Below, one piece after another: positions 22,740-35,962 of a stretch of 64,000 nt of DNA. The DNA comes from Epiperipatus broadwayi (taxonomy: Eukaryota > Onychophora > Udeonychophora > Euonychophora > Peripatidae). Location: NCBI GenBank assembly GCA_028023455.1, contig JAQFVV010000022.1, positions 6,591,100-6,655,099 of the forward strand, in the 5' to 3' direction. The notes beneath the pieces were generated by a model that saw only the letters and a program-made list of their open reading frames with translations, had not been told where the DNA came from and ran no database searches. A program made the position numbers and the translations under genes. The first letter of the stretch is position 1; each line of letters opens with the position of its first letter.

Positions 22740-24015
22740 TATATTTATTCTAATTAATTAAAAATCTGCAGGCATGTTTCTTAAAATTCTTGTGATTGAT
22801 AATTTGTCAATTATTTACATATTTTATTTTTTCAAATGTCCATATATGATTCATCTGGGTGGAGATTCCTTTCCTATTGCAGGTCACTGTAGAACTTGGT
22901 ATATTCTGCAATGAAGAATCAATATGATCTTGGCAGTAATTAGATGATAAAAGAAATCATGTTTTTACTACTGCACTTCTGTAAATGTTTTAGCTCTTAT
23001 GTAACTGATGAAATATTTTAGGTTTGAATCTAACCAATTATAGTTCTGGTAAATAATAAATTAAACGAGAATCCCATCTATACAATTTTGCTAATGTATT
23101 ATTTTGTTTATATATTCTAATACTTAGGTATAATCATCATGGGGTATAATTTTTGATTTTGTTCTCAATAATTTCTGCATTATTTTATTTAATGGTTCAA
23201 CTTATTTTTAAAATATTTAGAAAAGTTTCCAGGGAAGCAACATATAAAGTATAGTAGTCTCAATGGATTTCTTCTCTTGCTAACTCATATACAGCAATAT
23301 GTTGGGTTAAATAACCGAATCTGTTAGCTGGTAGGTTAGATACACTCCAAATCAGCATCTAACCATAGCATAAAATGATGAGAACTTATGCTTGCTTAAA
23401 AGGTCAATGAAGTCACATAATAAAATACTCCAAAAATACCATTGAGGAAATTTCCCATTTAGATTTGAAATCATATAATTTTTGAGTTATTTTTGTGATA
23501 GATAATTTAATATGTTGCTATGTATATGGGACTTAATGAATCATTTGCCTAAGGGCATTACTTAAATTAATGAATAGGCTGTTTTAAAATTTCCATTGTT
23601 TAGCTTGTAAAATGACTTTAGAAAAATTCAAATTTTATTTATACTTTTCCAATCACATTCAACTGGTAGTAATAACATGTAGGTTAATATATAATTCAAT
23701 ATTCTCTCTTCTGATTTTTATCTGATCAATGATAGTACTAATGTGTAATTGTAAAAGTTATAAAGTTTGAATTTTTCTAAAAACATTTGAAACATTCCCA
23801 TAAACTTTTAAACAAATATGAAGTATGACTTTCTGGCATGTAGTGTTATGGCTGCCTGGAGACCCTTCTTCACATCAAAATTAGATGATAGTTTGAATTT
23901 TTCTTTCAGATTATAGTTTCTTATTTTGAAAATAATTTTAAGACTATTTCAGATTATGAGTATCAAATTTCTGTAGAAATACTATAAACTGAAATTGACT
24001 TTTCTTAATCAGAAG
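22740..24015. other. no gene seen; AT-rich intergenic DNA
   Basis: No supported feature. Confidence 0.5.
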
Positions 24016-24024
24016 CAGAGTTAT

Positions 24025-24080
24025 TTATAGAGTGGATGCCTGCAGGGAGCTTGAAAGTCTGGGTTTAAATCCCTATTAAT
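24025..24080 (+). repeat. SINE-like fragment with box B
   Basis: TTGAAAGTCTGGGTTTAAAT CCC matches the box B region of the SINE-like copy at 11860-11880 (TGTGAAAGTCTGAGTTCAAA CCC). Only the central part is preserved. Confidence 0.4.
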
Positions 24081-24084
24081 TACA

Positions 24085-26080
24085 TCAAGGAAATTCTATT
24101 TTTTCTATATAGATTTAGAAACTTGCCACTCAATATGTTAATTGCCTGTACATAGTAGAAGGTATAAAATCAAAAATAGAACAATAAATGTTTTGATATT
24201 ATTTTATGCTGATAATAAGCTTTGGCAATGCATTTCTCCCATGAACATTTACATTTATTTCATGGGAATTGCTATCAAAGAGTATGGCTTGATCTATTGA
24301 AATTCATGTGTAGTTCAATATCTTTATTATGAATTTAATCTTCTATATAATCATAGAATTTTGCATATGAATACAATTTAAAGAATTGGTTTTCTTATAC
24401 TTCAAACAAGTCTTCTTAACTAGATTATGAAATTGAGATATTAAGTCTAGATTGTCACGATTTTTCAAAATTCTTATTTTTATTAGGTTGTGCAATAAAC
24501 ATTTCAAATATATGTCAAATAAAAGATATAGAAACAAAAAATTGGGGTAGCAAAGGCTAAACAGTCTTTGAATGGCCCACAGCAGAGCCTTTTCAACATC
24601 TTCCATATAAGGGTAGTTAGTAAAACATTATTTCCATGCTTATATTAATTATTGGTTAATGAGGATTTGATCAATTTCCATCCTTGCTTTACACTATAGC
24701 TAAATATAGTTAGTTATACATTTACAAATAGATGAACTATTCAAAAACAAAAAAAAACTATAATTTACTACACTGAATCATGAAGTCAATATTATCTAGA
24801 ATATTTCCTTTCATATATTTAATCACAAGATATAATTGATCTGTAGCTGCATGTATAAATGGACAAGAAAAAAATGATGTTAAGAGTACTTGAAGTATTT
24901 GCACCAACAAAATAAGTAGCTTCTACTGAGATTATAAGGGATGAGAGGGTGTTAAGATAAGATATATTGAAATCATAAACTATGTCTATGTTACTCAGTC
25001 TTTATAATATTTTCTGCTAAATATTTTGAATAATAGAAGAGATAAAAAACTTTAAAAAAAAAATTGTATGAATTGTTTGCAAATTCTATCACTTTATTTT
25101 CAAGAGATCTCCGTGTTTCAGTTTTTTAGTCTTATTATTAAATCATTATCAAATACTCATGTAGTAAGTTTTTTTTTAAAGAAAGTAGAGATGTGTATAG
25201 ATTCCAATTAGAAAATTGATATGATTTTATTAAATCACTTATTTATACTATTGTATACATTAATAGGAAATATATTATTTCTAATAATTCATGGTGTGCG
25301 CCACAATTGGATAAGTCAGAGATTGTTAAATCCATTTCTTAAGAAGATAAGTATAGTGATCCTGAATCTCCTGATGAGAAAAGACATTTTGTTTCAACTA
25401 ACCAAGATTTCAATTTGAGTTGGTGAAAATTGAGTTAATAATGTCTGATCTACTTAAAGAATTTTTTGAAGGCAGAATTAATACCATGTATTTGGAGAAA
25501 ACACTGAAAATACCAAATACAATCTCTGCATTTTTGACCATGAGCCTCCTTGTTAATATAAGTTTTTTCATTAATGTTTAAATCAAAGCATTCTGTATAC
25601 TCAACACATTTTAAACATGCTTTCAAAAATCACACACAAGCTCTAAATATTATTTTTTTTTGCTCAGCATTAAAAATACATTAAGGAAATGTTTAGTATT
25701 TTTAATGTTTTCTCTGAATATATAATATTAGTATTCGCTTTAATATTTTACATTTCTGTGAGGTAATAGTTTAGTATCTATTAAAATAAATATTTGATAT
25801 GAAAAAATGGGTTGCTATTATAAGGACTCTTGAATGTGCCACTGATATTTGTTACAGTATTTAACCTTACATCCAGAAGTTTAATGTGAATATATTTTTT
25901 TTCCACAATATTCAGCAAGAGAATAGCCATTTACTAAAAAAATTGTTTTTTAAAATATTTGCAACACAACTCAAATAATGCTACACAGATTTCTGATGAG
26001 TGTTTTTAAAAAATTTATATTTGCCTGACATAATAAGAAAAATAAGTTAAGCCTTGACCCAGTCATTTATAACTAGCATG
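24085..26080. other. no gene seen; AT-rich intergenic DNA
   Basis: Short frames at 24343-24606 and 25221-25418 lack domains and lie in A/T-rich sequence. Confidence 0.5.
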
Positions 26081-26088
26081 GTCTAAGC
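26081..26088. repeat. left 8-bp target-site duplication of hAT element
   Basis: GTCTAAGC, repeated exactly at 26583-26590. Confidence 0.93.
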
Positions 26089-26582
26089 CAGGGGTGGGCA
26101 AATAGCGGCCCAAGGGCCACATGTGGCCCGCTAAGAGTTTTTATGCGGCCCTCCAAGACAATCAGAAAAATCCGCCTTGAACTAAGATTTCCTTTCCGTG
26201 CGCGACCAAAGATTCGTCTCTTATTTTCCATTAGGATGGCCATGTCAATATATATGCACAGTGTAGATACGGCGTGCCATGCTTTGCCAGTTGATCTGAT
26301 TAATTTCAATTTTGTCTTTGAATTAGCAAATATATACATTTTTAACTTTAATGAAACTATGAACCCTCCAAAAAAATGTAAAATCGGTGATGAATGTCAT
26401 GTGTTTAATGAAGAATGGACAAAGAAATATTTCTTTGGTAATACAGAGAATAAAGCAGTGTGTTTATTGTGTCATGAAAAAAAGGTGTGGCCCTCCGCTA
26501 ACCTTCGCTTCCACAAAGTGGCCTCTGATGCGGCCCTCTGCCAACCTCTGTGACCCACGAGCCAAACAATTGCCCACCCCTG
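26089..26582 (+). mobile_element. hAT transposon, internally deleted (494 bp)
   Basis: The terminal inverted repeat CAGGGGTGGGCAA is perfect for 13 bp at both ends, and the element is flanked by an 8-bp duplication, the hAT hallmark. The subterminal regions are rich in GCGGCC/GGGCC words, which stand out sharply against the AT-rich flanks. Between the ends there remain only the 5' leader and the first ~42 codons of a transposase (26359-26484). The 3' subterminal sequence follows directly, so the body of the transposase is deleted. The perfect duplication and terminal repeat suggest a relatively recent insertion mobilised in trans. Confidence 0.93.
26359..26484 (+). pseudogene. hAT (Charlie/GTF2IRD2-like) transposase N-terminus, BED-type finger fragment
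   Basis: Begins MNPPKKCKIGDECHVF, then NEEWTKKYFFGN and AVCLLCHEKK. The W...YFF...CLLC pattern is the beginning of the BED/ZBED-like zinc finger found at the start of hAT-Charlie transposases and of GTF2IRD2-type host proteins. The two Cys are present, but the His ligands and all of the catalytic domain are missing because of the deletion after codon 42. The open frame to 26553 beyond this point is terminal sequence and not protein. Confidence 0.82.
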
Positions 26583-26590
26583 GTCTAAGC
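26583..26590. repeat. right 8-bp target-site duplication of hAT element
   Basis: Exact copy of GTCTAAGC at 26081-26088. Confidence 0.93.
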
Positions 26591-27730
26591 TAATGTTGCA
26601 GTCTATTATTGCAGAAGATAATATTTTTTGTCAGATTAAAAATTAAATATAAAATACCAGTATTTTAAAAAAAAAATTAAACTTTTTTGTATACTTATTA
26701 AAATATTTTTTATAAGTTTGAAAAATACTTTTTACAAATTCAAGCAATGTCAGTATTTACTGCATTCTGATTCTGGAAGTTACTATTGAATATAATAAAT
26801 AAATAATGAGAGAATAACTTCACTATAGGAAATCATTCGACAAAGAAACTGAATTCCTGTATAATTAACTTGTATGGTTCAGTTAATAAGATAGATAACA
26901 AAACATGAAATTCATCTGTAAGAGAAGCAATATATTTAATGTGATTAGCTTATTAATTTTATATGTTTAATTATTAAATTCTTTTCTTATATTTTTTCTG
27001 TCAAATCTTTTGTTTATTTAACTATAAAAAAAAAAATCATCATATTAGCATTGTATATTAATTACATTTTATTTACCACAGGAAATGTTCTGTTCTATTA
27101 TACAGTAAGACCTTTTCTAGAAAGAGTATCCCTCGAATGCATCAGTTCCTCTTTACTAGTCCAGAACTAATACGAAGAGGTTCAAAACTTATAAAGAAGA
27201 CGAGACAAAAAAAAAGTAGGCATTTATTTACATATATATGCATGCATGAATATGCATATCTACATATATGTAATATATATATATAATTTTAAAATTTGTT
27301 CATAAAATATATATATATTTTTTTGTCTTTTTGCTATATCACAGATAACAACATCACTATATGGATTACATGAAAGAGAAGACATTGTGGCTATGATTCA
27401 TATTTACATTCTGAATGGAGGAAAAGAGGGAAGTACAGGAAATATAAGCCTATCTACAAATGTTTGATTTAATTTTCCACTTAAACTGGAAAATAGTAAA
27501 AAAAAAAAAAAGTAAAATATTGATATAAGTGAAAATCTTTTTTTATGGGAATAACAATCCATATGATTTTTCTCAATGATAAAACATCCCAAAATGCATT
27601 TTTACATTAAAAAAAAAAAAATTAAAGCAGATTAAGTGGTATATTATTATTATCTTGGCATAAGAGACCACTGTAATGACTGTTCATCTGAGCACAAGAC
27701 CTGTCACTCCACCTATATGTAGCTTAGAGT
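26591..27730. other. downstream flank of cic; no second gene seen
   Basis: Contains alternating AT/ATAC-rich simple sequence at about 27225-27320 and possible 3' UTR of cic toward 27730. The ORFs here show no domain. Confidence 0.45.
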
Positions 27731-27736
27731 TTTATT
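27731..27736 (-). promoter_or_regulatory. candidate cic poly(A) signal (AATAAA)
   Basis: Minus-strand AATAAA about 87 bases beyond the cic stop codon. It is the first canonical hexamer seen downstream. In a region this AT-rich such hexamers occur by chance, and the true 3' UTR may be longer. Confidence 0.35.
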
Positions 27737-27822
27737 AATCACCATGTGCTGAGTCACATGATCTTTAGATTAGCAAGTTGCAATTCTTTCTTTCTAACTT
27801 TTTTTTCATTTTCTTTTTTGTT

Positions 27823-28142
27823 TCACGTATTAGTTTGAGATAATACTTGTGTCTCACCACTTTGTTTTAAAATTTGGTCATTAAAATTAAAATCTGGATG
27901 ATTCTGAAAGGATTGATGATGTAAAGTTGCAGAAGGAGAATTAACTCCTGTTGGTGTTGGTGGTGCTGATCCTGACTGATTGGATGACGTTAATGTAGAT
28001 GGGCTACTGACACCAAAGTTCGCATTTGCAGCATTATTCTGAGCCATCATCTTCTGCCGCACTTCTCGAATCTTTAATTGGAGACACACTTTTGTTGGGA
28101 ATACTTCCGGATATCGTGTTTGAAAAGCAGTTGTTGCTTGAC
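27823..28142 (-). CDS. cic: capicua last coding exon A (second half of C1 domain and C-terminus)
   Basis: The acceptor is CTTTTCAG|GTCAAG at 28143/28142; the first two bases complete the Cys codon begun in the preceding exon. It reads [32 protein letters not shown], then about 60 residues rich in Asn, Ser, Thr and Gln (including PPTPTG), and ends ...SQTNT with TGA at 27823-27825. The IREVRQK segment is the most conserved part of C1; as I recall it holds arginines altered in human oligodendroglioma. The tail after C1 is unlike the vertebrate tail, which is expected. The longer open frame upstream to 28269 is intron sequence read through. Confidence 0.95.
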
Positions 28143-30489
28143 CTGAAAAGTAAAAAAAAACAATAAAACAAGAAAAATATAATAATACACAAGGAAAATA
28201 TATATATATAATATTAAAATAAATAATATATAATATAAACATCATTCCGCCTATATTAAGTGCTATCAATAAACATTTTAAAACATTGAATTGGATAATA
28301 ACAGAAAATCTTCACTTGTATTTAAATCTTCACAAGTAGATTCAATTTTTAATATTTAATATATGGCATAAAGTGCTGCAACTCAAATCCAATCATAAAA
28401 GACAAAAATAATCATTTCATTTCTGGCTTAAATATAAAATATAGAACATATCTACACACAGAACTAATTGGAGAAATTTTCAAAGAATTATATCCACATA
28501 TCATAATCCTGTTCAACATGTGTCATTTGTTTATAATTGACTAGCATTAATTGTAAATATTGGAAGTGGCAGTCATGCCTTATATGTTGATATATTGATA
28601 ATTGTAGAATTAATTCCAGGTGTTTTGTTTTATTATGTTTATTTTATCAGATGTTACATCTATATCAGGTAAAATAGCTTACTGCAGGACAAAGACTGGT
28701 TAATAAAGATAACATTATTCAGCAGGCTAATCAATTTTGAGTAGTGAGGTTTAAGTATTATTCCTTCCTTATTTTTATCTTTATCTTTTAGTCAAATGAT
28801 TATTTATTAACCAGTAATTAAAGAATGAGACAGGTCAGCTCTCTGGAAGACAAAATATAAGCCGCCTTGATTTTCAAATTTTACTACTGTGTATGTGCAA
28901 TAATTTAATGAAAAATATTAAAAAGAAAAAAAAAGATAGTAATTTAATATCTATTTGATCTCATGGAATTATGTTATTAACAGAGATTCATTGAAAAATC
29001 AGCCTTAGGCTGAAATTCTAGACTTTATTTGCATCATTAAACTTAAACAAGGACAGTTTTTTTCTCTATTCCAGTACCACCAACTGTAAGCTTGAGAAAT
29101 CAGTGGCACCAGGTGACTAGACCAGTTTTGCCTTTATTGATGAGGACTTTGAAATTCCAAGTTGGAACCAAAACAATTTATAATACTGCAATAAGTTGAA
29201 AGAATCAAACGATGTTGTGCTAGTATCATCTATATGTTGTTAATTCCTTTTATAAATGTATATATTGTAAATATTAATGGGTCAACAGATATGAAAAAAT
29301 GTATATTATTGTAATCAGATATTGAAAGTTTAAATTAAAAGCAAAAGTCTGAATTATAAACGTAGAGTTAACTAAATATATTCATAGACACAAATATCAA
29401 TAAACATACACATGTCTGCAATACACACATATATTTGCACACTAAGATAAATACACTTAAACTTAAACATGTATAAATACATGTACATGCTAATGAAAAT
29501 AATAATAGTATCGAATGTTTTTTTTTTTTTAATTTTTTCAATTGCCCCAAGAAGCAAACCGTTAAAGATGAGTGTTGAAGAAATGCATGTGGCAGTTTTA
29601 ATAAACTTTTATTTGTATTGTAAATACATGAGATTACATATTTTTTAAAAAAGAACATCTACAGGAGTTGGTACAGCCAATTCTAAAGTTATTCATAGAG
29701 AAATTGATAGCATTATATTTTCTTTCAAAACAGCTTTCTTATAAGAAAATCATTGAAAACGATCTTTAATTTTTTTTAAATATACTTTTTATTTAATCTT
29801 TAAATTATTACTAGAAAAATAAAATGGATTTCAAATAGAAAGTTATATAAAGGACCTTTTTCTTTGAATTAGATTTAGTTACTTAATTGTCTAATATTAT
29901 ATAAAATGCACAAAATATAGGTTGTGAAAGAAACCAATTAAGTCCCTGATCTTGGCTGTCATCCATGCCTGCCATCTCCTTGTTTAACAAAATCATTATG
30001 TAATCTGGAAAATTAAAGGTAATTTGTCTCAAAACTCTTATTCTTAAGCAAAATTTTATTTTTCTATTTTATCTTGGGCTTTACTTGATAGTTATTAAAG
30101 CTAAATCTTTGTGCTTACTTCTGAAATTTTGCCAACTTATCAAACTTCTAAATATCCAAATAATGTAAAGCTAGATACAGAATCCAACGATCATATGGAA
30201 GATATATGTGTAATTGCTTAAAGTTAAAAGATTTCTTTCAAAATTTAACTGCATAATGAAGAAACTTTTTATATGCCTCAACATCAAATATCTTAAAGTT
30301 TGGTGATTGTTTTGTTTTACTTTCAAATGTAACCTTTATTAGTAAAAAGATTACAAAAATTTTTAGGTACACTTACCGATTGAGAATTACAAAGTGTTCA
30401 ATGTAACAAACAAGGTAAAACAATTATTGATTATATAAAATACATATGCTTGATAACAATTATATCCATAAAAGGGTTGCTATACTGTT

Positions 30490-32020
30490 GATTAATGTGT
30501 ATGGCCCAAACGCTGAGAAGCTATCCATTACCCAATGATCCCACCCCTGGGGCCCTGAAGTGAAGATCCAAATGCTTCAGCTGAATAGGTGGACAAGTCC
30601 AGCATTGCGCCAACCACCACAACAGGCAGCGAGGTCCAAGGCTGAAGTCCATTAAACAATAAATTCTTGATCCACAGCCAAGCCAGGTCAAGACCATTTC
30701 TAGATACCTCTGTCTCCCAATTAACAGTCCAAATGTGCAGGGACCTCATTCGGCCTACCTGCCCAGAATTGGAAAGCCAACTAAGAAAAACTAACATGTA
30801 GCGAGCACAGATCTGCACTGCCCAAAACCAACCTATCAAGGGGGCACAGCAGCCTGACCAGAGCAGGAATGGTGCCGAGACTTTGACCAGGTACCCTCCC
30901 GGCAGGTTTTCCAGGTAGTGGCAATAATTGTCAACAGCCTGCACCAATAAACCAGCTCCCTAACGACCGCCACCACCCCCAAGGAAGAAAAGAGGAGTGC
31001 AGACACATGCCCGCAAAATTATTGCAGTAAAGACTCCATCAAAGTTACAAAAATTGGTGGTGGCCCAAATCAGACCAACCGCCTTACAAACACTCTAATT
31101 TTAAAGTTAACTAAGGAATAATAATAATAATGAGCTCAAATCAACACTGTCCTAATAAACAATCCATCAAGGGGGTGCAGGAGCTTCTCAGGGCAAAGTT
31201 CAATAGAGGGCAGTGACTTTTACCCACCCAGCAGGTATCCCTGGGCTTGACAATGATCGCCGACCGCCCTCACAAATATATCAAGCCCCTCATGTGTGCC
31301 AGTCAAAACATGCTTATCCATCTAACACGAGCTGGAACTCACAAAATGTACTTCAAACCCAGTCAAGCCAGAGATTTAGGTCAGGGACCAGCCTGGATTC
31401 GAACCCACTCTCCAAGCACCAGATCTAACACCCAATGGATAACATAACAATGGTAGCACACGAGATTTAATTCTTCATCCGGCCCACTAGCAAATCGGAG
31501 AAAACAATAAGACTTGACTGAAAATTTATAAAACATTTTATAATAATTTATGAGCATTTCTCCGCTATAATTTTATCAAACCTGTCTAATTATAGCGTGT
31601 TTTCGTAAGTAAATGGATGATGCCATTCAAGCGGCCATTGTAGCAAAGTTTTCCTGCTCGACTTATATATAACACTTTTACATATGACATTTTTACATTT
31701 GAGATAGGTTCGAAACTAGTTCAGATGAGTAGGTCATTAGGTTGATGGTGAAACGGAAAGGGATTGGAGGTTTCCGTTTCACATGACCACCACTACCACA
31801 CCTGAAGAAAATAGGGGTGCAGCCCTGTGCCCACCAACGCAACAGTTGGATTCATTGTAGTCTGGAATCAAGCCAGATTTACTTGAACACCATGAATACA
31901 CACCATTTGTCCATATCACCTTGCTCACTGAGGTCAATAGAGCTGAAAGTCTGTTTGTAATCATTATCAACCTCCTGGGTCTGCAAATATTCACAATACC
32001 TGTTCAATCCACCCAACTAT
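30490..32020. repeat. GC-richer composite of related repeat units
   Basis: The block stands out from the AT-rich intron. The motif ATCAAGGGGG(C/T)(A/G)CAG recurs at 30835 and 31167. GACCGCCACCACCCCCAAGG..AAGAAAAGAGGAGTGCAGAC (30964) corresponds to GACCACCACTACCACACCTG..AAGAAAATAGGGGTGCAGCC (31785). Several open frames (30528-30947, 31213-31447, 31779-31994) are without recognised domains and I treat them as non-coding. It is likely a cluster of SINE/LTR-like retroelement pieces. Confidence 0.55.
31390..31470 (-). repeat. tRNA-derived SINE-like head
   Basis: The minus strand has a perfect box-B consensus GGGTTCGAATCC at 31395-31406, preceded by GGGTGTTAGATCTGGTGCTT, giving a tRNA-like length of about 72 nt from GTGCTACCATTG. 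Box A is decayed. It is not a functional tRNA gene because the acceptor arms do not pair. Confidence 0.5.
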
Positions 32021-34155
32021 AAAGTCCTTCAGGGTTCATTATGGTTCTTATTTGTTGATACTAATTGGATTCTGCTTCTTTGGATTGAATTCTAGGTCTT
32101 GATTAGGAATCAAGGATTCGGTTGTATAATCTGAAAGTTTGTTTTTGAAATAATTAAAAGAGGATGAATCATTTGTAGCTTCAATGTCTCTGTTTAGATC
32201 TAAAACATAATTTGTACTAATTTTGCCTTTAAATCATTGTTCTTTTTTGCTGAGGAATCATTTCGTTGTAATTCTGTGTTGATTTGAAATTTTTATTTAT
32301 TTTTTTGTGGTGCCCCAAACACACCAGAAATGGGCTAATAACTTCTGTTGTGATCATCGGAGAAACTTGATTTTTGTGCAGGAAGATAGCTTAAGTCATA
32401 ATCTATAATGTTCAATTCTAAAATTGAGATTAAATTAAAATTCAAAATAATTTATTCGACCTGTTCAACACAACGATATCATAACTTTATTCCTATGAAC
32501 AATTTAACAATAGGATTTCTTTCTTTCTTAGTTTTATGATTAATTTTTGTATCTATAATGTTCTTTAGGCTGTTTTCTGTCTTCCCTGACTGGTTTTCAG
32601 CCATAGAAACTTGATTAACATTATTAAATATCTTATGCAAAGATGAAGTTCTTAAAACTATTTTTGTTAACATTTTTATTTTCAACATTTTCAATGAGAT
32701 TTAATATCCAAATGTTTTCTCTTTTTATTGTGCTAAAAAAAGAAATGAGTCATGTAATTCTTAGTATGAATTCATTCATTCTGTTATTAAAAATCATGCG
32801 AGAGAGAGAAAGTGTAATTCTTAGTATGAATTTGTTCAATTTGTTATAAATGTTTGAGCCTAGTAGTGATTGCCACAATCCATTTTCTTTTTATTTGTGC
32901 ATCATCATTGATATAAATGACTGAGTTATTTGCAATTTCTATAAGAAATGTCTTTGTATGCATCATATTAGTTAATCTGCATAAATTATTTATATACTTG
33001 TAAATTCCTTTTTCCATATAGAAATGTTTTTATGGTCATCCGTCAATCAAAGGGATTAGAGATAAAAAAAATCACTGGGAACTCTATGAGATGAATATAA
33101 TCTTGCTTTAGATCATTTATTTAAAATAATGCATTTCCAAAATAGTTGCAAACAAAATATACTCTTCAACAATTTAAGCATTAAAAAAAAAAATGCAAAA
33201 AAAATTTTTTTTTTATAATTATTTAAGGTTGAATAAATAAAAAAAGAGACAAAGGAAGTGAATGATAATTTTATCAGAAGTTGAATATCATATCAAGCTT
33301 TTTTTTTTTTTTTTGGATATACTGTAATTTTTGCATTAGAATTTATTTTGTTTGTCTAATGATTTCCATTTTAAAAATTTAAATCTAAAAGAAAGGAAAA
33401 TTTTTTTAAGTGTGTGAGACTGCTTAGACAAATTTTGTGTAAAATTTCATCAAACTTCTTTGCCGGAATATATATATATATTTTTGTTTCTTAAAAAATA
33501 ACATTGCTAATACATGTACTTTTAGATAAATTAGAGATTGTTAAAACTAATATTTTATCAGTATTTATTCTATAATTTTTGGTTTTCTTTGCTATTTGTT
33601 AATAGTATTGAGATGATAAATCCATTATAGTAAGTAGTTCTTGTGATAAAAACATTCACATTATTATTTCAAGAGTATTTTAGATTTTTATTCAACATTG
33701 TATTATTGCCTTACTGATAAAGACAAATTTCTTTTAGCATAGCTATATACATTAAGTAAAAATTTGCTATGTAGAAAAATATATTAAATGACTGATAGAA
33801 TTTTATTTTTTTGATAGCACTAGAATTTTACTATGTTTTTATTTATATTTGAAATATTGTATGTTTGCATTATCTGGATGAGCCTTACATTTGAATTTAT
33901 CATTTACCTATTCTTGAATGTAATAATAAAGCAATTATTTAAAGTATCATGTATTGTTTGATGGAGATGGTTTTTGACTTATATGATTAGCTAGATTATC
34001 TAGCACATATTTATATTATTATTTACATATATTCTATTTTACTCATAATATTATTGTCTATCTGAACACATGCACCTGTATGTTTTTTGTGCTCATGTAT
34101 AGGTACACATAGTGCAGTATCTTTTGTTATCCTTTTCATTGTTGTTTGAAATAAC

Positions 34156-34385
34156 TTGGCTGAAACTTTTCTAATGTTAGTGAAAGAAAAGATTTTTATA
34201 TTTATTTTTTTTATTATTAAGTGTAGTTGAGTGCACTTTCGATGTAGAACATCAGATTCGTAGCACTCGTGGGTACAAGTACTATGAATTTGATGTTCTA
34301 CATCGAAAACATGCTCAGCTATATTTATTAATAATAATAAATATAAAAATCTTTTTTTTCGCTAGTAGAAATATTTCAGCTAAGA
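34156..34385. mobile_element. foldback MITE-like element
   Basis: Inverted arms of about 95 bp: GGCTGAAAcTTTTCTAaT...GAAAAGATTTTTATATTT at the left, complement at the right (AAATATAAAAATCTTTTTTT..AGAAATATTTCAGC). The inner part TTTCGATGTAGAACATCA / TGATGTTCTACATCGAAA is perfect. The loop near 34258-34283 is about 26 bp. The family is not identified. Confidence 0.75.
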
Positions 34386-34985
34386 TATACACACATATTA
34401 TTTATACTATAATAAAATAATATTCAATTAAAACTTCACAGAACACATTTTTGGGAAAGTTATAAATGTATAAGATGAAATTACAGTATAATACTTTATT
34501 TTATATGTAAGATAAAAAAAAAAAATCTTAAGTATGATGTGTTTTTAAGAATTTAAACACGATTCCAATTTTATTAGTCTAATTTTTGAGAATGTTGATT
34601 ATATATTGGCTAATGAATTATTTTTGTACAATCATTAACATACTTTTTTTTAATATGATAGTTAATTTTAAATTATATATACTGTATTCCATATATATAT
34701 ATTGATAATAAATTTATAGTTAACTTTAAGTTTGACTCTGTATCTTACTATGTAATTGTTAAATTTATCTATTTGATATCTCTGTTCCAAGAGTCTCAAT
34801 TGCATATCTTAAATGATGGTGAGTTACACTAAGTCATTAAACTACCCTTGAAATGAAAAGATTCCTCTTAAAATAAATAATTTTTTAAGTGCCTTTAAAC
34901 TTTATTTTATTAACAATCAAATATTTGTTTAATACTTTTGTGAACCAAGTTTAGTTATTCATAAGTACCTTTTCAAGAGAAACAT

Positions 34986-35055
34986 TCATCATCATCATCA
35001 TTTTCAACCATTATCAATCTCTCCAAATCCAATCCATCTTCTCCAAATCTCAACT
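34986..35055 (-). mobile_element. RTE LINE 3' terminal fragment
   Basis: ATCATCATCATCATTTTCAA, CCATTATCAATC and TCCAATCCATCTTCTCC are the complement of the last ~75 bases of the RTE copies (…GATTGATAATGGTTGATGAT). Extremely 5'-truncated. Confidence 0.6.
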
Positions 35056-35962
35056 GCAAATGCAGTTGCATTTTTTCTTTAATGATCAATAAATTCTTTT
35101 TTTTTTTCTTTTCTCTAAAATATCTTAAATCTACCATTACAATCCTATATAAAATTAAGCAAGACCTATCTGAGTAAAAGATAAAAATCTTTCCTCAAAA
35201 TGGAGTCTGCAATTATGAATAATTTAAAATCATTTTAAGCATTAAATGCTTGTATTGCTTTGCAAAAAAGAAAATTTGAAACTCACCAATAAGAATTTAA
35301 AAAGAGCAAAGATAAAAATGAATTATGTATTGACATCTTACAAGTTAAACTAAATATAGTGGACTGGGAGATTGTAGATGCTGTCTGCGATTTATGATAT
35401 GTTTAATGATAACAAAAAATAATGTAAATTTTCATTATCAATAAGAATTATTAATGACTGATTGATATCGATTCAATGTTACTGATACAAGTTTATGCCA
35501 CAATAATTCATACATGTTTTAGGATCATGTTCAGTCAGAAATTGATACATTTTTTAATGATAAGATATATTTCTAGTTATTCGGTAATTAGAACACCAAA
35601 CTTGAAAATGTAAAGAAAGGAAATGCCATCTGCAGAAATAAAGTAGAAAAATGACTAATAAGTTTTCGTGAATACAATATCTTTTTATTATCAAAATATT
35701 TTCCAGTTTGAATAATGAAAATATGACTCAAAGCAGATTATGAAAGAAATTATGAATTATTCATATGAGAATATCAAGTTAAAAATAAATCTCAGGTTTA
35801 TCATCATTTCTAGATATAATTTAGAAACCATACCTATTACTTTTTTAAAATGCCAGAAATTGACTTCATGTCTTGAACTGATCATCTACTAACAAGAGAT
35901 TCATCACAGAACATTGGTTAGAATTGCAATGAAAAGTATGAAAAATAGTTAAATAATTATTA

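Noticed and set aside
29135-29175. TTGATGAGGACTTTGAAATT as a hammerhead core
   Set aside because: No stem III ending in a UH triplet and no stem I; probably a chance match in AT-rich DNA.
29368-29658. Overlapping minus frames rich in Cys, Tyr and Leu
   Set aside because: The composition reflects a CA/TA-rich simple-sequence area and there is no recognisable domain or splice site.
30528-30947. 139-codon minus-strand frame in the GC-richer block
   Set aside because: No domain or splice support. The same bases belong to repeated units seen again at 31.17 and 31.79 kb, and the higher GC alone makes stops rarer.
31390-31470. Functional tRNA gene on minus
   Set aside because: Box B is good but box A and the acceptor stem are not, and it is embedded in a repeat cluster; called SINE-like instead.
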